A stretch of 64,000 nucleotides of DNA, taken from the NCBI RefSeq assembly GCF_001637225.1, contig NZ_LVJI01000018.1, forward strand, positions 124,001-188,000. The letters run 5' to 3'. Positions within the stretch are counted from its first letter, which is position 1; every line of letters starts with the position of its first letter. Below are positions 55,206 through 64,000 of this stretch, piece after piece. This DNA is from Paenibacillus antarcticus (GTDB taxonomy: Bacteria; Bacillota; Bacilli; Paenibacillales; Paenibacillaceae). The position numbers were made by a program, and so were the translations under genes. Under the pieces are notes generated by a model, which was not told the origin of the DNA, made no database searches, and saw only the letters and a program-made list of their open reading frames with translations.

Positions 55206-55652
55206 TTATTTACCCGTATGACCAAATCCACCTTCACCACGTACTGTCTCTGAAAGCTCCTCTACAAATTCCCATTCCACTTGCGGAACGATTTGGAACA
55301 CCATTTGAGCAATTCGTTCATTTCTAACAATCTTAAAGGGTGCATCACCCAAGTTAATCAAAAGAACTCTGATTTCCCCACGATAATCAGCATCAATCGT
55401 TCCAGGTGTATTCAAACACGTTATGCCATGCTTGAGTGCTAGTCCGCTCCGTGGACGAATTTGTGCTTCAAGCCCTTCTGGCATAGCAATCGCAAATCCA
55501 GTAGGTATTAATTTTCGTTCACCAGGTTGTAAGACTACATCCTCTTCAACCGCTGCATACAAATCATACCCCGATGCTAAACGAGACATCTTCTCAGGAA
55601 GTTTTACATCTTCATTTCCTGGCAACTTATTTATTTGAACGTAATGTGACAA
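55206..55652 (-). CDS. dut: dUTP diphosphatase
   Basis: This ~148-residue trimeric dUTPase removes dUTP. Motifs: GYDLYAA (1), [11 protein letters not shown] (2), [14 protein letters not shown] (3), ERIAQMVF (4) and the C-terminal GGFGHTG (5), all intact. The gene overlaps the end of mlpA. ATG 55658 is only two bases from AAGGAG, so the TTG two codons later (55652) at eight-base spacing is preferred. Terminator follows. Confidence 0.92.
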   Translation of the reverse strand: MSHYVQINKLPGNEDVKLPEKMSRLASGYDLYAAVEEDVVLQPGERKLIPTGFAIAMPEGLEAQIRPRSGLALKHGITCLNTPGTIDADYRGEIRVLLINLGDAPFKIVRNERIAQMVFQIVPQVEWEFVEELSETVRGEGGFGHTGK

Positions 55653-56895
55653 ATTCATCTCTCCTTACAGCTGAAATCGTTTTATCTGAAGTACCTACCA
55701 TAGCAATGGATGTGGGTACACTAAACATAAGATCTAATAAGGAATCAACATCATTCATAGATACCTTCTCAATATTAGCGATCATTTCATCTAACGAATA
55801 ATGTCTGCCAAGCATAAGCTCATTTTTACCTAGTCGATTCATCCGACTACCTGTACCTTCTAAGCTAAGTATAAGGCTTCCCTTCAGTTGCTCTTTTCCT
55901 TTACGCAACTCGTCTTCACTTAGACCCTTTGTAGCGAGATCAAATAAGACTTCTTTCGTCAGATCCATAACCTGTTTTGTTTGTTTAGGAGCGGTACCAG
56001 CATAGATGGTGAACAATCCATTGTCCGCATGAGAACTATGATAGGAATAGACCGCGTAAGCCAGTCCATGTTTCTCACGAATCTCTTGAAATAAGCGCGA
56101 ACTCATTCCTCCACCTATGGCATTGTTCAGTAATACCATGGCATATTGTCTTTCGTCATCGATAGCACAGCCGGGAAATGACATACAAATATGGTTTTGT
56201 TCTGTTTTTTTCTTGTGAAACAAAACATTACTTTGAAACTCAGGAACTACGATCTGACTCTCGCTTCCGTGATTCTGAAAATCACCAAAATGTCGTTCCA
56301 ATAAATCAACGAGATGTTCATCAATATTACCTGCTACGCTTATCACAGTGTTTTCGATTGTATAATGTTCGCCCATGTACGCTCTTAGATGTTTTGAATT
56401 CATATTTTCTAGGAGCTCTCTCGTACCTAAGATAGGGTAAGCCAAAGGATGTTCCCCATACACCGCTTGTGCCATTAAATCATGAACAATATCATCCGGG
56501 GTATCTTCGTACATTGAAATTTCTTCAAGAATAACATTTTTTTCTTTTGAGAGTTCCGTATCATCGATATTAGATCTAAAGAACATATCCGCAAGTACAT
56601 CTACCGCTATAGGTAAATGTTCATCAAGTACTTTCGCGTAATAACACGTATATTCCTTGGAAGTAAATGCATTCACATTACCTCCAATAGCATCAAACTG
56701 TTCCGCGATCTCTTTTGCATTAAATCGTTCTGTTCCTTTAAAAAGCATATGTTCAATGAAATGAGAAACACCATTGTTCTCAAGATTCTCATATCTCGAA
56801 CCTGTTTTCACCCATATCCCGAAGGATACGGAACGGCAATTTGGAATTTTTTCCATAACTACTCTCAGGCCGTTACTTAGCTTTATTTTTTCCAC
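55627..56895 (-). CDS. mlpA: M16 zinc peptidase MlpA (YmxG)
   Basis: This 422-residue processing-peptidase-like enzyme has the zinc motif HFIEH (residues 45-49) with a distal Glu in [12 protein letters not shown], and [15 protein letters not shown] in the C-terminal domain. In B. subtilis MlpA affects extracellular protease expression. GTG start behind TAGGAGG. Its last 26-32 bases overlap the dut start. It follows ylxY as in B. subtilis. Confidence 0.92.
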   Translation of the reverse strand: MEKIKLSNGLRVVMEKIPNCRSVSFGIWVKTGSRYENLENNGVSHFIEHMLFKGTERFNAKEIAEQFDAIGGNVNAFTSKEYTCYYAKVLDEHLPIAVDVLADMFFRSNIDDTELSKEKNVILEEISMYEDTPDDIVHDLMAQAVYGEHPLAYPILGTRELLENMNSKHLRAYMGEHYTIENTVISVAGNIDEHLVDLLERHFGDFQNHGSESQIVVPEFQSNVLFHKKKTEQNHICMSFPGCAIDDERQYAMVLLNNAIGGGMSSRLFQEIREKHGLAYAVYSYHSSHADNGLFTIYAGTAPKQTKQVMDLTKEVLFDLATKGLSEDELRKGKEQLKGSLILSLEGTGSRMNRLGKNELMLGRHYSLDEMIANIEKVSMNDVDSLLDLMFSVPTSIAMVGTSDKTISAVRRDEFVTLRSNK

Positions 56896-56981
56896 TTGAA
56901 GGCCCTCCTATTATAAAACCTACATAATTCAATATAAATGCATTCCCTATCCTACCAAATAATTAAGCTTCACTCAACTAT

Positions 56982-57959
56982 TCAAGGTAGTATTCGTTCT
57001 GAAGAAAGTGTTTGACTTACCGTCCCCAGACTCAAACCTTTCGCTTTAATCGCTTGAATCATCCCCTGTAAGGCCTGAGAGGACGATGAGGTTGGGTGCA
57101 TCAATATGAGATAACCTGTTTCTACTTTCTTAGATATTTTGTTCACGATCGACGCAGGAGAAGGATGCTGCCAATCCACCGTATCCAATGTCCATAAAAC
57201 CGTATGCATACCAAGCCCTTTAGCAATTCGAACTGTATCACTGTCGAAATCACCTGAAGGAGGAGCGAACCATTTTTTCTCTTCACCCAATTCATCCTTC
57301 AGTAGCTTCTGAGTCTTACTAATTTCTTCAATTGCGCTTTCTTCACTTAACTGACTCATATTTGCATGTGAATAGGCATGATTAGATAGTTCATGTCCTC
57401 TTTTTTGAATTTCCTTGGCTACTTCTAAATTACTCTTCAACCATTTTCCATCAAAAAAGAAAGTTGCTTTAACCTTTTCTTGATCTAATGTGTTTAGCAT
57501 AGGCACGATAAATTCATTCCCCCAGGCCACATTGATCATTAATGACACCATGGCTTTAGCAGGGTTTCCTCGATATATTGGTTGAACGTCAAGATCACTG
57601 AGCCCTACCTTCGGAATCAGTTGACGATACTTGTATGTAATCGAAGTTGTATTCCCTGCAGCTTTGGCTTGCTTGTATGTCTCATCTATATCTACTTCTA
57701 ATCCATTATAACCAGGAATCGCTTTCCATACCCGGTCAACTTTAGCATCCACAGGCTCAATCCTTGTACTTACTGCCTTCGCCTTTATCTCACGATATAA
57801 GGGATCATCTTCGTTCATAAGATGATTCAATTGAAAGACATCTTGTGAGATACTACCGTTGCGTCCATTCTCTATAAATTGCTTGATACTACTCATCTGG
57901 CTGATTCCGATCACAATCGTAAAACAAGCAAGCAGAATAGCGAACTTTCTCGTATTCAT
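56982..57959 (-). CDS. ylxY: YlxY-type polysaccharide deacetylase-like protein
   Basis: This ~325-residue protein has an N-terminal signal anchor (RKFAILLACFTIVIGISQM) and a NodB domain (~140-320). The metal His pair is seen in LSNHAYSHANMS. The first NodB motif, normally TFDDG, reads INVAWGNEF here, as I recall for B. subtilis YlxY, so normal deacetylase chemistry is doubtful. Other blocks: WFAPPSGDFDSDTV and LILMHPTSSS. ATG 57959 is 12 bases from GGGAG; ATG 57971 abuts it. It sits between pnp and mlpA. Confidence 0.85.
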   Translation of the reverse strand: MNTRKFAILLACFTIVIGISQMSSIKQFIENGRNGSISQDVFQLNHLMNEDDPLYREIKAKAVSTRIEPVDAKVDRVWKAIPGYNGLEVDIDETYKQAKAAGNTTSITYKYRQLIPKVGLSDLDVQPIYRGNPAKAMVSLMINVAWGNEFIVPMLNTLDQEKVKATFFFDGKWLKSNLEVAKEIQKRGHELSNHAYSHANMSQLSEESAIEEISKTQKLLKDELGEEKKWFAPPSGDFDSDTVRIAKGLGMHTVLWTLDTVDWQHPSPASIVNKISKKVETGYLILMHPTSSSSQALQGMIQAIKAKGLSLGTVSQTLSSERILP

Positions 57960-58037
57960 AAAACAATTCATCTCCCTTGGTAGCTTTGTCCCATCATATG
58001 AACAGAACAAATGGAATATGAATAGGGATATATATTC

Positions 58038-58146
58038 AAGTAGAAACGGCTGTGCCGTCCTTTATCAAGGACGGCACTCGTTTTACGCGAAAATCTAAGA
58101 AATAGAGTATTAAGTGAAACATATACTTTATTATATTTTAAAAAAA
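58038..58146. repeat. Dispersed intergenic double-hairpin repeat, copy B
   Basis: This is the best-preserved copy. GAAACGGCTGTGCCGTCCTT pairs with AAGGACGGCACTCGTTTT. Then comes a second element, AAATCTAAGAAATAGAGTAT…ATACTTTATTATATTTT read as an imperfect hairpin. It lies between pnp and ylxY and abuts the pnp terminator. Confidence 0.8.
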
Positions 58147-58174
58147 GAGCCAGAATATGAAGCTTTCTGTCTCT
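58146..58174 (-). terminator. Terminator of pnp
   Basis: On the minus strand AGAGACAGAA pairs with TTCTGGCTCT and is followed by TTTTTTT. Confidence 0.8.
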
Positions 58175-58214
58175 TTTCTCTAATGAGTACATATAAACCT
58201 AATTGTATTAACGA

Positions 58215-60299
58215 CTAAACGGTCAGTGTCGCTTTACGAGACAAATTGATTCGTCCTTGTTGATCAATCTCGGTTACTTTAACCGTGATCGAGTCACCAA
58301 TAGCAATGACATCCTCACACTTAGCAACGCGTTCAGTAGACAATTGTGAAATATGAACTAAACCTTCCTTGTTCGGAAGAATCTCAACAAATGCACCAAA
58401 TTTCTCAATACGTTTAACAGTACCTACATAGATTTCGCCCACTTCAACTTGGCGGACAATACCTTCAATAATAGCACGTGCTTTTTGATTCATTTCTTCG
58501 TTAGTCGAAGCGATGAATACTCGTCCATCTTGTTCAATATCAATTTTAACGCCTGTCTCTTCAATGATCTTGTTGATAATTTTACCACCAGCACCAATAA
58601 CATCACGAATGCGCTCAGGGTTAATATTCAGGGTCATAATTTTCGGAGCGTAAGGAGATAACGTTGTTCTTGGTTGAGCGATAGCTTCATTCATTTTGCT
58701 TAAGATGAACATACGTCCTTCTCTTGCTTGATCCAAAGCATCCTGCAAGATTTGACGACTGATTCCATCAATCTTGATATCCATTTGGATAGCAGTAACA
58801 CCTACAGCCGTACCAGCAACTTTAAAGTCCATATCTCCAAGATGATCTTCCAAACCTTGAATATCAGTCAAAATGGATACATGCTCACCATCTTTAATAA
58901 GTCCCATAGCCACACCAGCTACAGGCGCCTTGATAGGAACCCCTGCATCCATCATAGCTAGAATCCCTGCACAAATACTAGCTTGTGAGGACGATCCATT
59001 GGATTCAAGTACTTCGGATACCAGACGAATTGCATACGGAAAGTCAACCTCTGAAGGAAGAATTCTAGCCATTGCTCTTTCACCGAGTGCTCCATGTCCA
59101 ATTTCTCGGCGACCTGGTGGACGTAATGGACGTGCTTCACCAACGCTGAACGGAGGGAAGTTATAATGATGCATGAAACGTTTCGATTCTTGTGAATCGA
59201 CTCCGTCAAGAATTTGAATGTCTCCAAGTGCTCCTAGAGTACATACACTTAGCGCTTGTGTTTGTCCGCGTGTGAACAATCCTGTTCCATGCGTGCGTGG
59301 TAAAATACTTGTATCACATTCAATCGGACGAATTTCATCCAATTTCCGTCCATCAGGACGTACTTTGTCATGTGTAATCAAACGTCTTACTTCTTCCTTA
59401 ACGATATCATGCAAGACTTCCTTAACATCTTTCATGAGTTCCGGTGTCTCTATGTACTTTTGTTCAAACAAAGTAACCGTTGCCTCATTAATGCTGTCAA
59501 TCGCGTCCTGACGTGCATGTTTTTCCGAAATTTTAACAGCCTCTTTCAGCTGAACTTCTGCATATTCACGAACAGCAACATTAACGGTAGCGTCTACCGT
59601 ACGAAGTTTGACTGCCATCTTAGGTTTGCCAGCTAGAGCAACCAGTTCTTCGATCGTCGCCACAATTTTCTTGATCTCATCATGACCAAACATGATAGCT
59701 TCAAGCATAACTTCTTCTGGCACTTCATCGCCTTCTGCTTCTACCATCATGATCGCATCTTTCGTTCCAGCAACAACTAGGTATAGGTCACTTGTTTCTT
59801 GATCTGCCATGTTCGGATTAATGATGAACTGCCCGTCCTTACGACCAACAGCAACACCACCAATAGGACCACTAAATGGAACATCAGATATGCTAAGTGC
59901 TGCAGAAGTTCCGATCATCGCAGCGATATCAGGTGCGCAATCTTGATCCACACTCATGACAATGTTAGCTACTTGAACATCATTACGGAATCCTTCTGGA
60001 AATAATGGACGAATAGGACGGTCCGTTAGACGGCTAGAAAGAATAGCCTTCTCGCTTGGTCGACCTTCACGTTTAATAAATCCACCTGGGATTTTACCAA
60101 CTGAATACATTCTTTCCTCATAGTTAACCGTAAGTGGGAAAAAATCTAAATCCTTCGGTTCATTAGAAGCTGTTACTGTACACAAAACGACTGTTTCTCC
60201 ATAACGAACCGTTACTGCTGCATTCGCTTGTTTAGCCAACCGTCCTGTTTCCAAAATTAAAGTTCTTCCGCCTAATTGCATTTCAACACGATTTTCCAT
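58215..60299 (-). CDS. pnp: Polynucleotide phosphorylase
   Basis: This 694-residue 3'-5' exoribonuclease has two RNase PH domains ([15 protein letters not shown] at ~30; [16 protein letters not shown] at ~345), a KH domain ([16 protein letters not shown] ~ 560) and an S1 domain ([20 protein letters not shown] ~ 620). It degrades mRNA with the RNases Y and J encoded in the same window. It follows rpsO with a repeat copy between them. Complete. Confidence 0.97.
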   Translation of the reverse strand: MENRVEMQLGGRTLILETGRLAKQANAAVTVRYGETVVLCTVTASNEPKDLDFFPLTVNYEERMYSVGKIPGGFIKREGRPSEKAILSSRLTDRPIRPLFPEGFRNDVQVANIVMSVDQDCAPDIAAMIGTSAALSISDVPFSGPIGGVAVGRKDGQFIINPNMADQETSDLYLVVAGTKDAIMMVEAEGDEVPEEVMLEAIMFGHDEIKKIVATIEELVALAGKPKMAVKLRTVDATVNVAVREYAEVQLKEAVKISEKHARQDAIDSINEATVTLFEQKYIETPELMKDVKEVLHDIVKEEVRRLITHDKVRPDGRKLDEIRPIECDTSILPRTHGTGLFTRGQTQALSVCTLGALGDIQILDGVDSQESKRFMHHYNFPPFSVGEARPLRPPGRREIGHGALGERAMARILPSEVDFPYAIRLVSEVLESNGSSSQASICAGILAMMDAGVPIKAPVAGVAMGLIKDGEHVSILTDIQGLEDHLGDMDFKVAGTAVGVTAIQMDIKIDGISRQILQDALDQAREGRMFILSKMNEAIAQPRTTLSPYAPKIMTLNINPERIRDVIGAGGKIINKIIEETGVKIDIEQDGRVFIASTNEEMNQKARAIIEGIVRQVEVGEIYVGTVKRIEKFGAFVEILPNKEGLVHISQLSTERVAKCEDVIAIGDSITVKVTEIDQQGRINLSRKATLTV

Positions 60300-60360
60300 G
60301 AAATCCCTCCTTTTATTCTATCAGTATTTCCATATTATCGATATTTCATATAACAATACA

Positions 60361-60504
60361 CAAGAAGAAACGGCCACACCTTTCTTCAGCAAAAAATATG
60401 CTTCCGAGTGCTAGCGATACAACGTATCACTTTCAGGTATCCGTTTCTGTGATTAATACAAGAAAATTATACTGCATAAGCTTTTATTTCCTTATATTTT
60501 AAAA
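60361..60504. repeat. Dispersed intergenic repeat, copy D
   Basis: AAGAAGAAACGGCC…ATCCGTTTCT is the first hairpin with an enlarged ~55-base middle, then AATACAAGAAAATTATACT…TTTCCTTATATTTT as the second. It lies between rpsO and pnp and would be in the read-through transcript. Confidence 0.55.
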
Positions 60505-60584
60505 GCAACCCGGCTGCCCCGTAGTCACTCCTAAAAGGACATACGGTGAACAACCAGGCTGCATTTAGTAAGATTATTGGAATA

Positions 60585-60854
60585 TTAACGGCGTAATCCT
60601 AGTTTCTCGATCAACGCGCTATAACGTCTAACATCCTTATTCTTAAGGTATTTCAACAATCTACGACGTTGACCAACCATTTTCAACAAACCACGACGAG
60701 AATGATGATCCTTCTTGTGTGCCTGGAAATGACTGATTAGGTTCGTAATGTTAACCGTAAGAATAGCGATTTGCACTTCTGGTGATCCAGTATCAGTATC
60801 ATGAATTTTGTGCTCTTCAATCAATTGATTTTTACGTTCTTGAGTTAATGCCAT
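60585..60854 (-). CDS. rpsO: 30S ribosomal protein S15
   Basis: This 89-residue S15 binds the central domain of 16S rRNA early in 30S assembly. Signatures: [36 protein letters not shown] and [31 protein letters not shown] precedes the ATG. It is upstream of pnp, the conserved rpsO-pnp arrangement. Its leader may bind S15. Confidence 0.97.
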   Translation of the reverse strand: MALTQERKNQLIEEHKIHDTDTGSPEVQIAILTVNITNLISHFQAHKKDHHSRRGLLKMVGQRRRLLKYLKNKDVRRYSALIEKLGLRR

Positions 60855-60867
60855 TGCTATTCACCTC

Positions 60868-60958
60868 CTTCAATTATATTCTCCATTAGCCTCGTCACCG
60901 TTGGTGAGATCGCGCGACCAAGCTAAGGACTATATCATTGTCTCCAATGACGTTATTC
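60868..60958 (-). promoter_or_regulatory. rpsO leader with hairpin, candidate S15-binding element
   Basis: On the minus strand the leader holds TCACC-AAC-GGTGA, a perfect short hairpin, within a longer GC-rich stretch (CGCGCGATCTCACC…GACGAGG). S15 autoregulates through rpsO leaders in several bacteria, including Geobacillus. The match to a known class was not tested. Confidence 0.35.
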
Positions 60959-60988
60959 AGTATAGCACACCTGTTTGTAAAAAGTAAA
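60959..60988 (-). promoter_or_regulatory. rpsO promoter
   Basis: On the minus strand TTTACT (60983-60988) and TATACT (60959-60964) are 18 bases apart, with a TGTGC extended region before the -10. Confidence 0.6.
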
Positions 60989-61010
60989 TGTTCTACCGTT
61001 CACTTAGGTA

Positions 61011-61958
61011 TTATTCCGAAGCCATTAATAGCTCTTCAGCTATTTTCGCATCCATTTGGATCTGAGTTATCAAATCCTGAATAGACGGAAATCTTCGTTC
61101 TTCACGCAAATAATGTACGAGCTCCACTGTCAAATGCTCACCATACAAACTTTCGTTAAAGTGAAACAGATGAGCTTCATAACTAGGTGCAATTACACCC
61201 TCATGAAAAGTTGGTTTTACTCCTATATTCATTACTCCTGGAAGCCAACCACCATTGTACAATACACGAATGGCATATACGCCTTTGGCTGGAACCACAT
61301 AACGATCATCCAATTTCAAGTTAGCGGTTGGAAATCCGATCGTACGACCTCGTTTCTCACCCTCAATCACAGTACCACGCAATTGGTAACAGCGTCCTAA
61401 CCATTCATTAGCTTGTTGTAAATCTCCAGTCTGAAGTGCTTTACGTATGTTTGAGCTACTCACCTTTTCACCTTCTAGTGGAAAAGGCGAAATAATCTCA
61501 ACATCCATTACGCCCAAACCCATTTCACGAAGCGTTTCAACATCCCCTGCCCCGTGATAACCGTACCGGAAGTCAAAACCAACAACAACCGTATCGATAT
61601 TCAGCGGCAGAAGTACACCTGTGAAGAAGTCTTGTGGACTTACACGAGAAAAATCTTCATCAAACTGAGCAACATACATTGTATCAACGCCCATGCTTGC
61701 AAGTAGCTCCTGCTTATTCGCAAGCGGCGTTAAATATCCTTCATAGTCACCTTTCCCCATAACCTCTTTAGGATGTGGGTTGAAGGTCACTACAGCTGAT
61801 GGGATTCCTTTGATTTTCGCCAAAGAGACGGCGGAGGCAATCACACTGGTGTGGCCTTGATGGATTCCATCGAACTGCCCTATAGCAATGACTTGAGAGG
61901 TTGCCCGCTCATGAAGCATTTCGGGTGAAAGGGGGTAAGATAATATGACAGTCTTCAC
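61011..61958 (-). CDS. ribF: Bifunctional riboflavin kinase / FAD synthetase
   Basis: This 315-residue enzyme makes FMN and then FAD. The N-terminal nucleotidyltransferase has IAIGQFDGIHQGHTSVI and VVGFDFRYGYHG. The C-terminal flavokinase has GEKRGRTIGFPTANLKLD and a GVYAIRV block. GTG start after AGGTGA. It follows truB by about 46 bases in the usual rbfA-nrnA-truB-ribF-rpsO order. Confidence 0.95.
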   Translation of the reverse strand: MKTVILSYPLSPEMLHERATSQVIAIGQFDGIHQGHTSVIASAVSLAKIKGIPSAVVTFNPHPKEVMGKGDYEGYLTPLANKQELLASMGVDTMYVAQFDEDFSRVSPQDFFTGVLLPLNIDTVVVGFDFRYGYHGAGDVETLREMGLGVMDVEIISPFPLEGEKVSSSNIRKALQTGDLQQANEWLGRCYQLRGTVIEGEKRGRTIGFPTANLKLDDRYVVPAKGVYAIRVLYNGGWLPGVMNIGVKPTFHEGVIAPSYEAHLFHFNESLYGEHLTVELVHYLREERRFPSIQDLITQIQMDAKIAEELLMASE

Positions 61959-62004
61959 AACTTTCTCACCTGCAATTCCGTTAGATGACCTGCAAATCCG
62001 ATTA

Positions 62005-62922
62005 TTATTCCTGTAAAAAAACTTTCACTGGAGCAATCGCCCCTGTATCTTCTTGTCTTTGAAATATGCCTAGGAATCTTCCTTTAATATCATATAAACG
62101 GATAGGTCCATCTCCGTTCACTTCTGGGTCCACTGATTTATATGAAAGTCTTTGGCCTTGGATCGCTGCTGACGTTTTCTCCTCAGAGACCGTATGTACA
62201 GGTAAATGAGGAATCGCTTGATCCACAGGAATTAAGTGTGTACCAAGAGTACCTTCATCCATGTACCGTTGAATATCATCAAAAGTTAAACAATGTTCTG
62301 CATCGATCCCTGCTGACTTGGAACGTGTAAGCTTAACCATGACCGATGGCAGACCAAGTGCCCGTCCGATATCTACACAAAGTGTTCGTATATATGTTCC
62401 TTTAGAGCATAGTACACGGAAAGAGAGTTCAGGATAAGGACCGTCCCATGAAGTATCGGTCATTTCGATCTCATATATGGTGACCTCACGACTCTTACGT
62501 TCAACTGTTTTACCTTCTCGTGCCAACTCATACAACCTTTTGCCATCTACTTTTACAGCAGAGTACATTGGAGGAACTTGAGATATAACACCTTCAAATG
62601 AATTCAGCACCTGTATTACATCTTCCTTAGTAACGGAGACAGATTCCACTTGTTCTATAACTTGACCCGTTAAATCCTCTGTATCTGTAGCTATGCCAAG
62701 ACGAAGCGTAGCGTAGTACTCTTTGGGAAGCTCTTGCATATATTCAACCACTCGGGTAGCACGGCCCAGACATAACGGCAATACACCAGTGACTTCAGGA
62801 TCTAATGTTCCTGTGTGCCCGATACGCTTCATTTTCAGAATACGTCGAACTTTTGCTACCACATCATGTGATGTAAAACCTGCTGGTTTATAAACAGCAA
62901 GTATACCCTCTAGATCGCTCAT
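62005..62922 (-). CDS. truB: tRNA pseudouridine55 synthase
   Basis: This 305-residue enzyme modifies U55 in the T-loop of tRNAs. Catalytic Asp lies in GHTGTLDPEVTGVLPLCLG; KPAGFTSHDVVAKVRR is the N-terminal motif, and VLCSKGTYIRTLCVDIG the later one. A C-terminal PUA-like part is present. Its ATG overlaps the nrnA stop by 4 bases. Confidence 0.96.
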   Translation of the reverse strand: MSDLEGILAVYKPAGFTSHDVVAKVRRILKMKRIGHTGTLDPEVTGVLPLCLGRATRVVEYMQELPKEYYATLRLGIATDTEDLTGQVIEQVESVSVTKEDVIQVLNSFEGVISQVPPMYSAVKVDGKRLYELAREGKTVERKSREVTIYEIEMTDTSWDGPYPELSFRVLCSKGTYIRTLCVDIGRALGLPSVMVKLTRSKSAGIDAEHCLTFDDIQRYMDEGTLGTHLIPVDQAIPHLPVHTVSEEKTSAAIQGQRLSYKSVDPEVNGDGPIRLYDIKGRFLGIFQRQEDTGAIAPVKVFLQE

Positions 62923-63896
62923 AATAATTGTCTCACCCGCTCAATGACTTGTGGAATAATCGTATCTAACGTTCCTTCTATCCTGCAACCTGCCGCTCTT
63001 ACGTGACCTCCACCACCGAAGGTTTGCGCAAATGCCGCAACGTCTACGGTTCCTGAAGAACGCAAGCTTACTTTTACAGCGTTCTCGTTGATAACCTTAA
63101 ATAGAATTCCAACTTCCACCCCGCGAATATTACGCGGATAGTTCACAATACCTTCTAGATCTTCATTCGCAGCTCCACATTCTACCATATGCTCAGGTGT
63201 AACATGAACCCAACTAATCAGACCATCAGCAGACATTTCAAGTGTACTAAGTGCCTTAATCAACACTCTCATTTGAGAAGGAGTCATTTCTTCTAATAAG
63301 TTTTCAGCCAGTAATGGCCCGTTAACACCATAAGAAAGTAATTCAGAAGCTATACCCATAACTTTGGGAGAAGTATTTGAATAACGAAATCCACCTGTAT
63401 CTGTAAGTATACCTGTATAAATGGCTGTAGCAGACTCTTGCGTCCACTCTACCGGAAAGAGTCCAATTAAATCATATAAAATTTCTGCTGTAGCAGCTGC
63501 ATCAGTCTTTATCAGATTCACATGTCCATAACCATCATTCGTTGGATGATGATCCACATTTAGAATAAGGGCATCCTCAGCAAAATACTGATTCGTTAGA
63601 CCCACCCGTCCAAAATCAGCACAATCCACACAGATGACATTCTGAAACTTACGTATAGGAGGATTAATCTCCATATTAAGGATCGTATCTGCCAGTGTGA
63701 GAAATTTCATGCGTTGTGGCACAGGACCTTCATTCAACAGTGTGAATTTCTTCCCTAGACATGAGAGAAGCCAGCCCACAGCTACCGTGGAACTGACTGC
63801 ATCTCCGTCTGGCTGAACATGCGACACTACAAGAAAATCATCATGCTTGAGCAAATATTGCTTTGCTTCTTCAATCGATTGTTCATAGGTCAGCAT
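62919..63896 (-). CDS. nrnA: NrnA-type DHH phosphoesterase (nanoRNase / pAp phosphatase)
   Basis: This 325-residue enzyme degrades short RNA oligomers and 3'-phosphoadenosine 5'-phosphate. The DHH domain has VVSHVQPDGDAVSSTVAV, VDCADFGRVG and NVDHHPTNDGYGH. The DHHA1 domain has FGGGGHVRAAGCRIEG. AAAGGAG precedes the ATG. Coupled to truB by a 4-base overlap. Confidence 0.95.
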   Translation of the reverse strand: MLTYEQSIEEAKQYLLKHDDFLVVSHVQPDGDAVSSTVAVGWLLSCLGKKFTLLNEGPVPQRMKFLTLADTILNMEINPPIRKFQNVICVDCADFGRVGLTNQYFAEDALILNVDHHPTNDGYGHVNLIKTDAAATAEILYDLIGLFPVEWTQESATAIYTGILTDTGGFRYSNTSPKVMGIASELLSYGVNGPLLAENLLEEMTPSQMRVLIKALSTLEMSADGLISWVHVTPEHMVECGAANEDLEGIVNYPRNIRGVEVGILFKVINENAVKVSLRSSGTVDVAAFAQTFGGGGHVRAAGCRIEGTLDTIIPQVIERVRQLL

Positions 63897-63927
63897 CGTT
63901 CGTCTCCTTTAAAAACATCATTCACGA

Positions 63928-64000
63928 TCATTGATTCTTATCAATTTCGCTTAACAACTTTTCAATGTGACTCCCGTATGCGATAGACTCATCTATCTTA
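63928..64000 (-). CDS. rbfA: Ribosome-binding factor A, C-terminal end (partial)
   Basis: The last 23 codons on the minus strand read KIDESIAYGSHIEKLLSEID and then KNQ before a TGA. This matches the RbfA C-terminal DESIAYGxHIxxLLxEI block. The gene runs off the right edge. RbfA matures 16S rRNA, and rbfA-nrnA-truB is the normal order. Confidence 0.85.
   Translation of the reverse strand, partial: KIDESIAYGSHIEKLLSEIDKNQ

Noticed and set aside
57968..58192. 74-codon open frame on the minus strand with a peptide like that at 5916-6275
   Set aside because: It lies across repeat copy B and the pnp terminator; the peptide similarity is explained by the repeat.
60508..60566. GCAGCC(T/G)GGTTG pair after rpsO as a terminator stem
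   Set aside because: The two copies are direct, not inverted, repeats, so they cannot pair with each other.

Overview
The window is chromosomal DNA of a low-GC, endospore-forming Firmicute, most likely Paenibacillus or a close relative. It carries sporulation and germination genes (spoVS, dpaA/dpaB, sleB, spoIIIE), strong AGGAGG-type ribosome binding sites with many TTG/GTG starts, U-rich intrinsic terminators, a T-box leader, and a Paenibacillaceae-type protein that databases sometimes call ADP-heptose synthase. No rRNA, tRNA, intact insertion sequence, prophage or CRISPR array was seen.

Layout. 1-6,000 is accessory: the start of an ABC exporter running off the left edge, a lineage-specific small protein, a TetR regulator with an MMPL exporter, a HesB-like protein, and gaps holding broken coding fragments. 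6,000-10,470 is a probable multidrug exporter operon: promoter, 34-codon leader peptide, terminator hairpin, then a bmrC/bmrD-type heterodimeric ABC pair. This resembles the attenuated bmrBCD operon of Bacillus subtilis. 10,500-24,700 is mixed metabolism: a HEPN-like protein, argS under an arginine T-box, a CobW-type GTPase, a MoaB-like protein, a secreted copper-amine-oxidase-N-type protein, an oxidoreductase, a two-gene pyruvate/2-oxoacid:ferredoxin oxidoreductase, and an NAD salvage operon (nrtR-like, pncA, pncB).

24,700-64,000 is a long, nearly all minus-strand run of core genes in B. subtilis-like order. Read in the direction of transcription it goes rbfA, nrnA, truB, ribF, rpsO, pnp, ylxY, mlpA, dut, dpaAB, asd, dapG, dapA, RNase J, tepA, ylzJ, spoIIIE, sleB, ymfF, ymfH, ymfI, ymfJ, ymfK, rodZ, a small membrane protein, yajQ, pgsA, cinA, recA, recX, rny, ymdB, spoVS, a dipeptidase, pduL, miaB, ricA. 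Themes are RNA turnover (PNPase, RNase J, RNase Y, NrnA, RicA), diaminopimelate/dipicolinate synthesis for wall and spore, and DNA repair with an SOS-box recA.

The most notable non-gene signals are: (1) the bmr leader/attenuator; (2) a family of about 105-bp intergenic repeats built of two hairpins, five copies of varying decay; (3) an apparent AUU start codon for ymdB; (4) a 12-bp tandem repeat coding the tail of rodZ; (5) a 15-bp inverted repeat upstream of the TetR gene; and (6) a near-consensus LexA box at recA.
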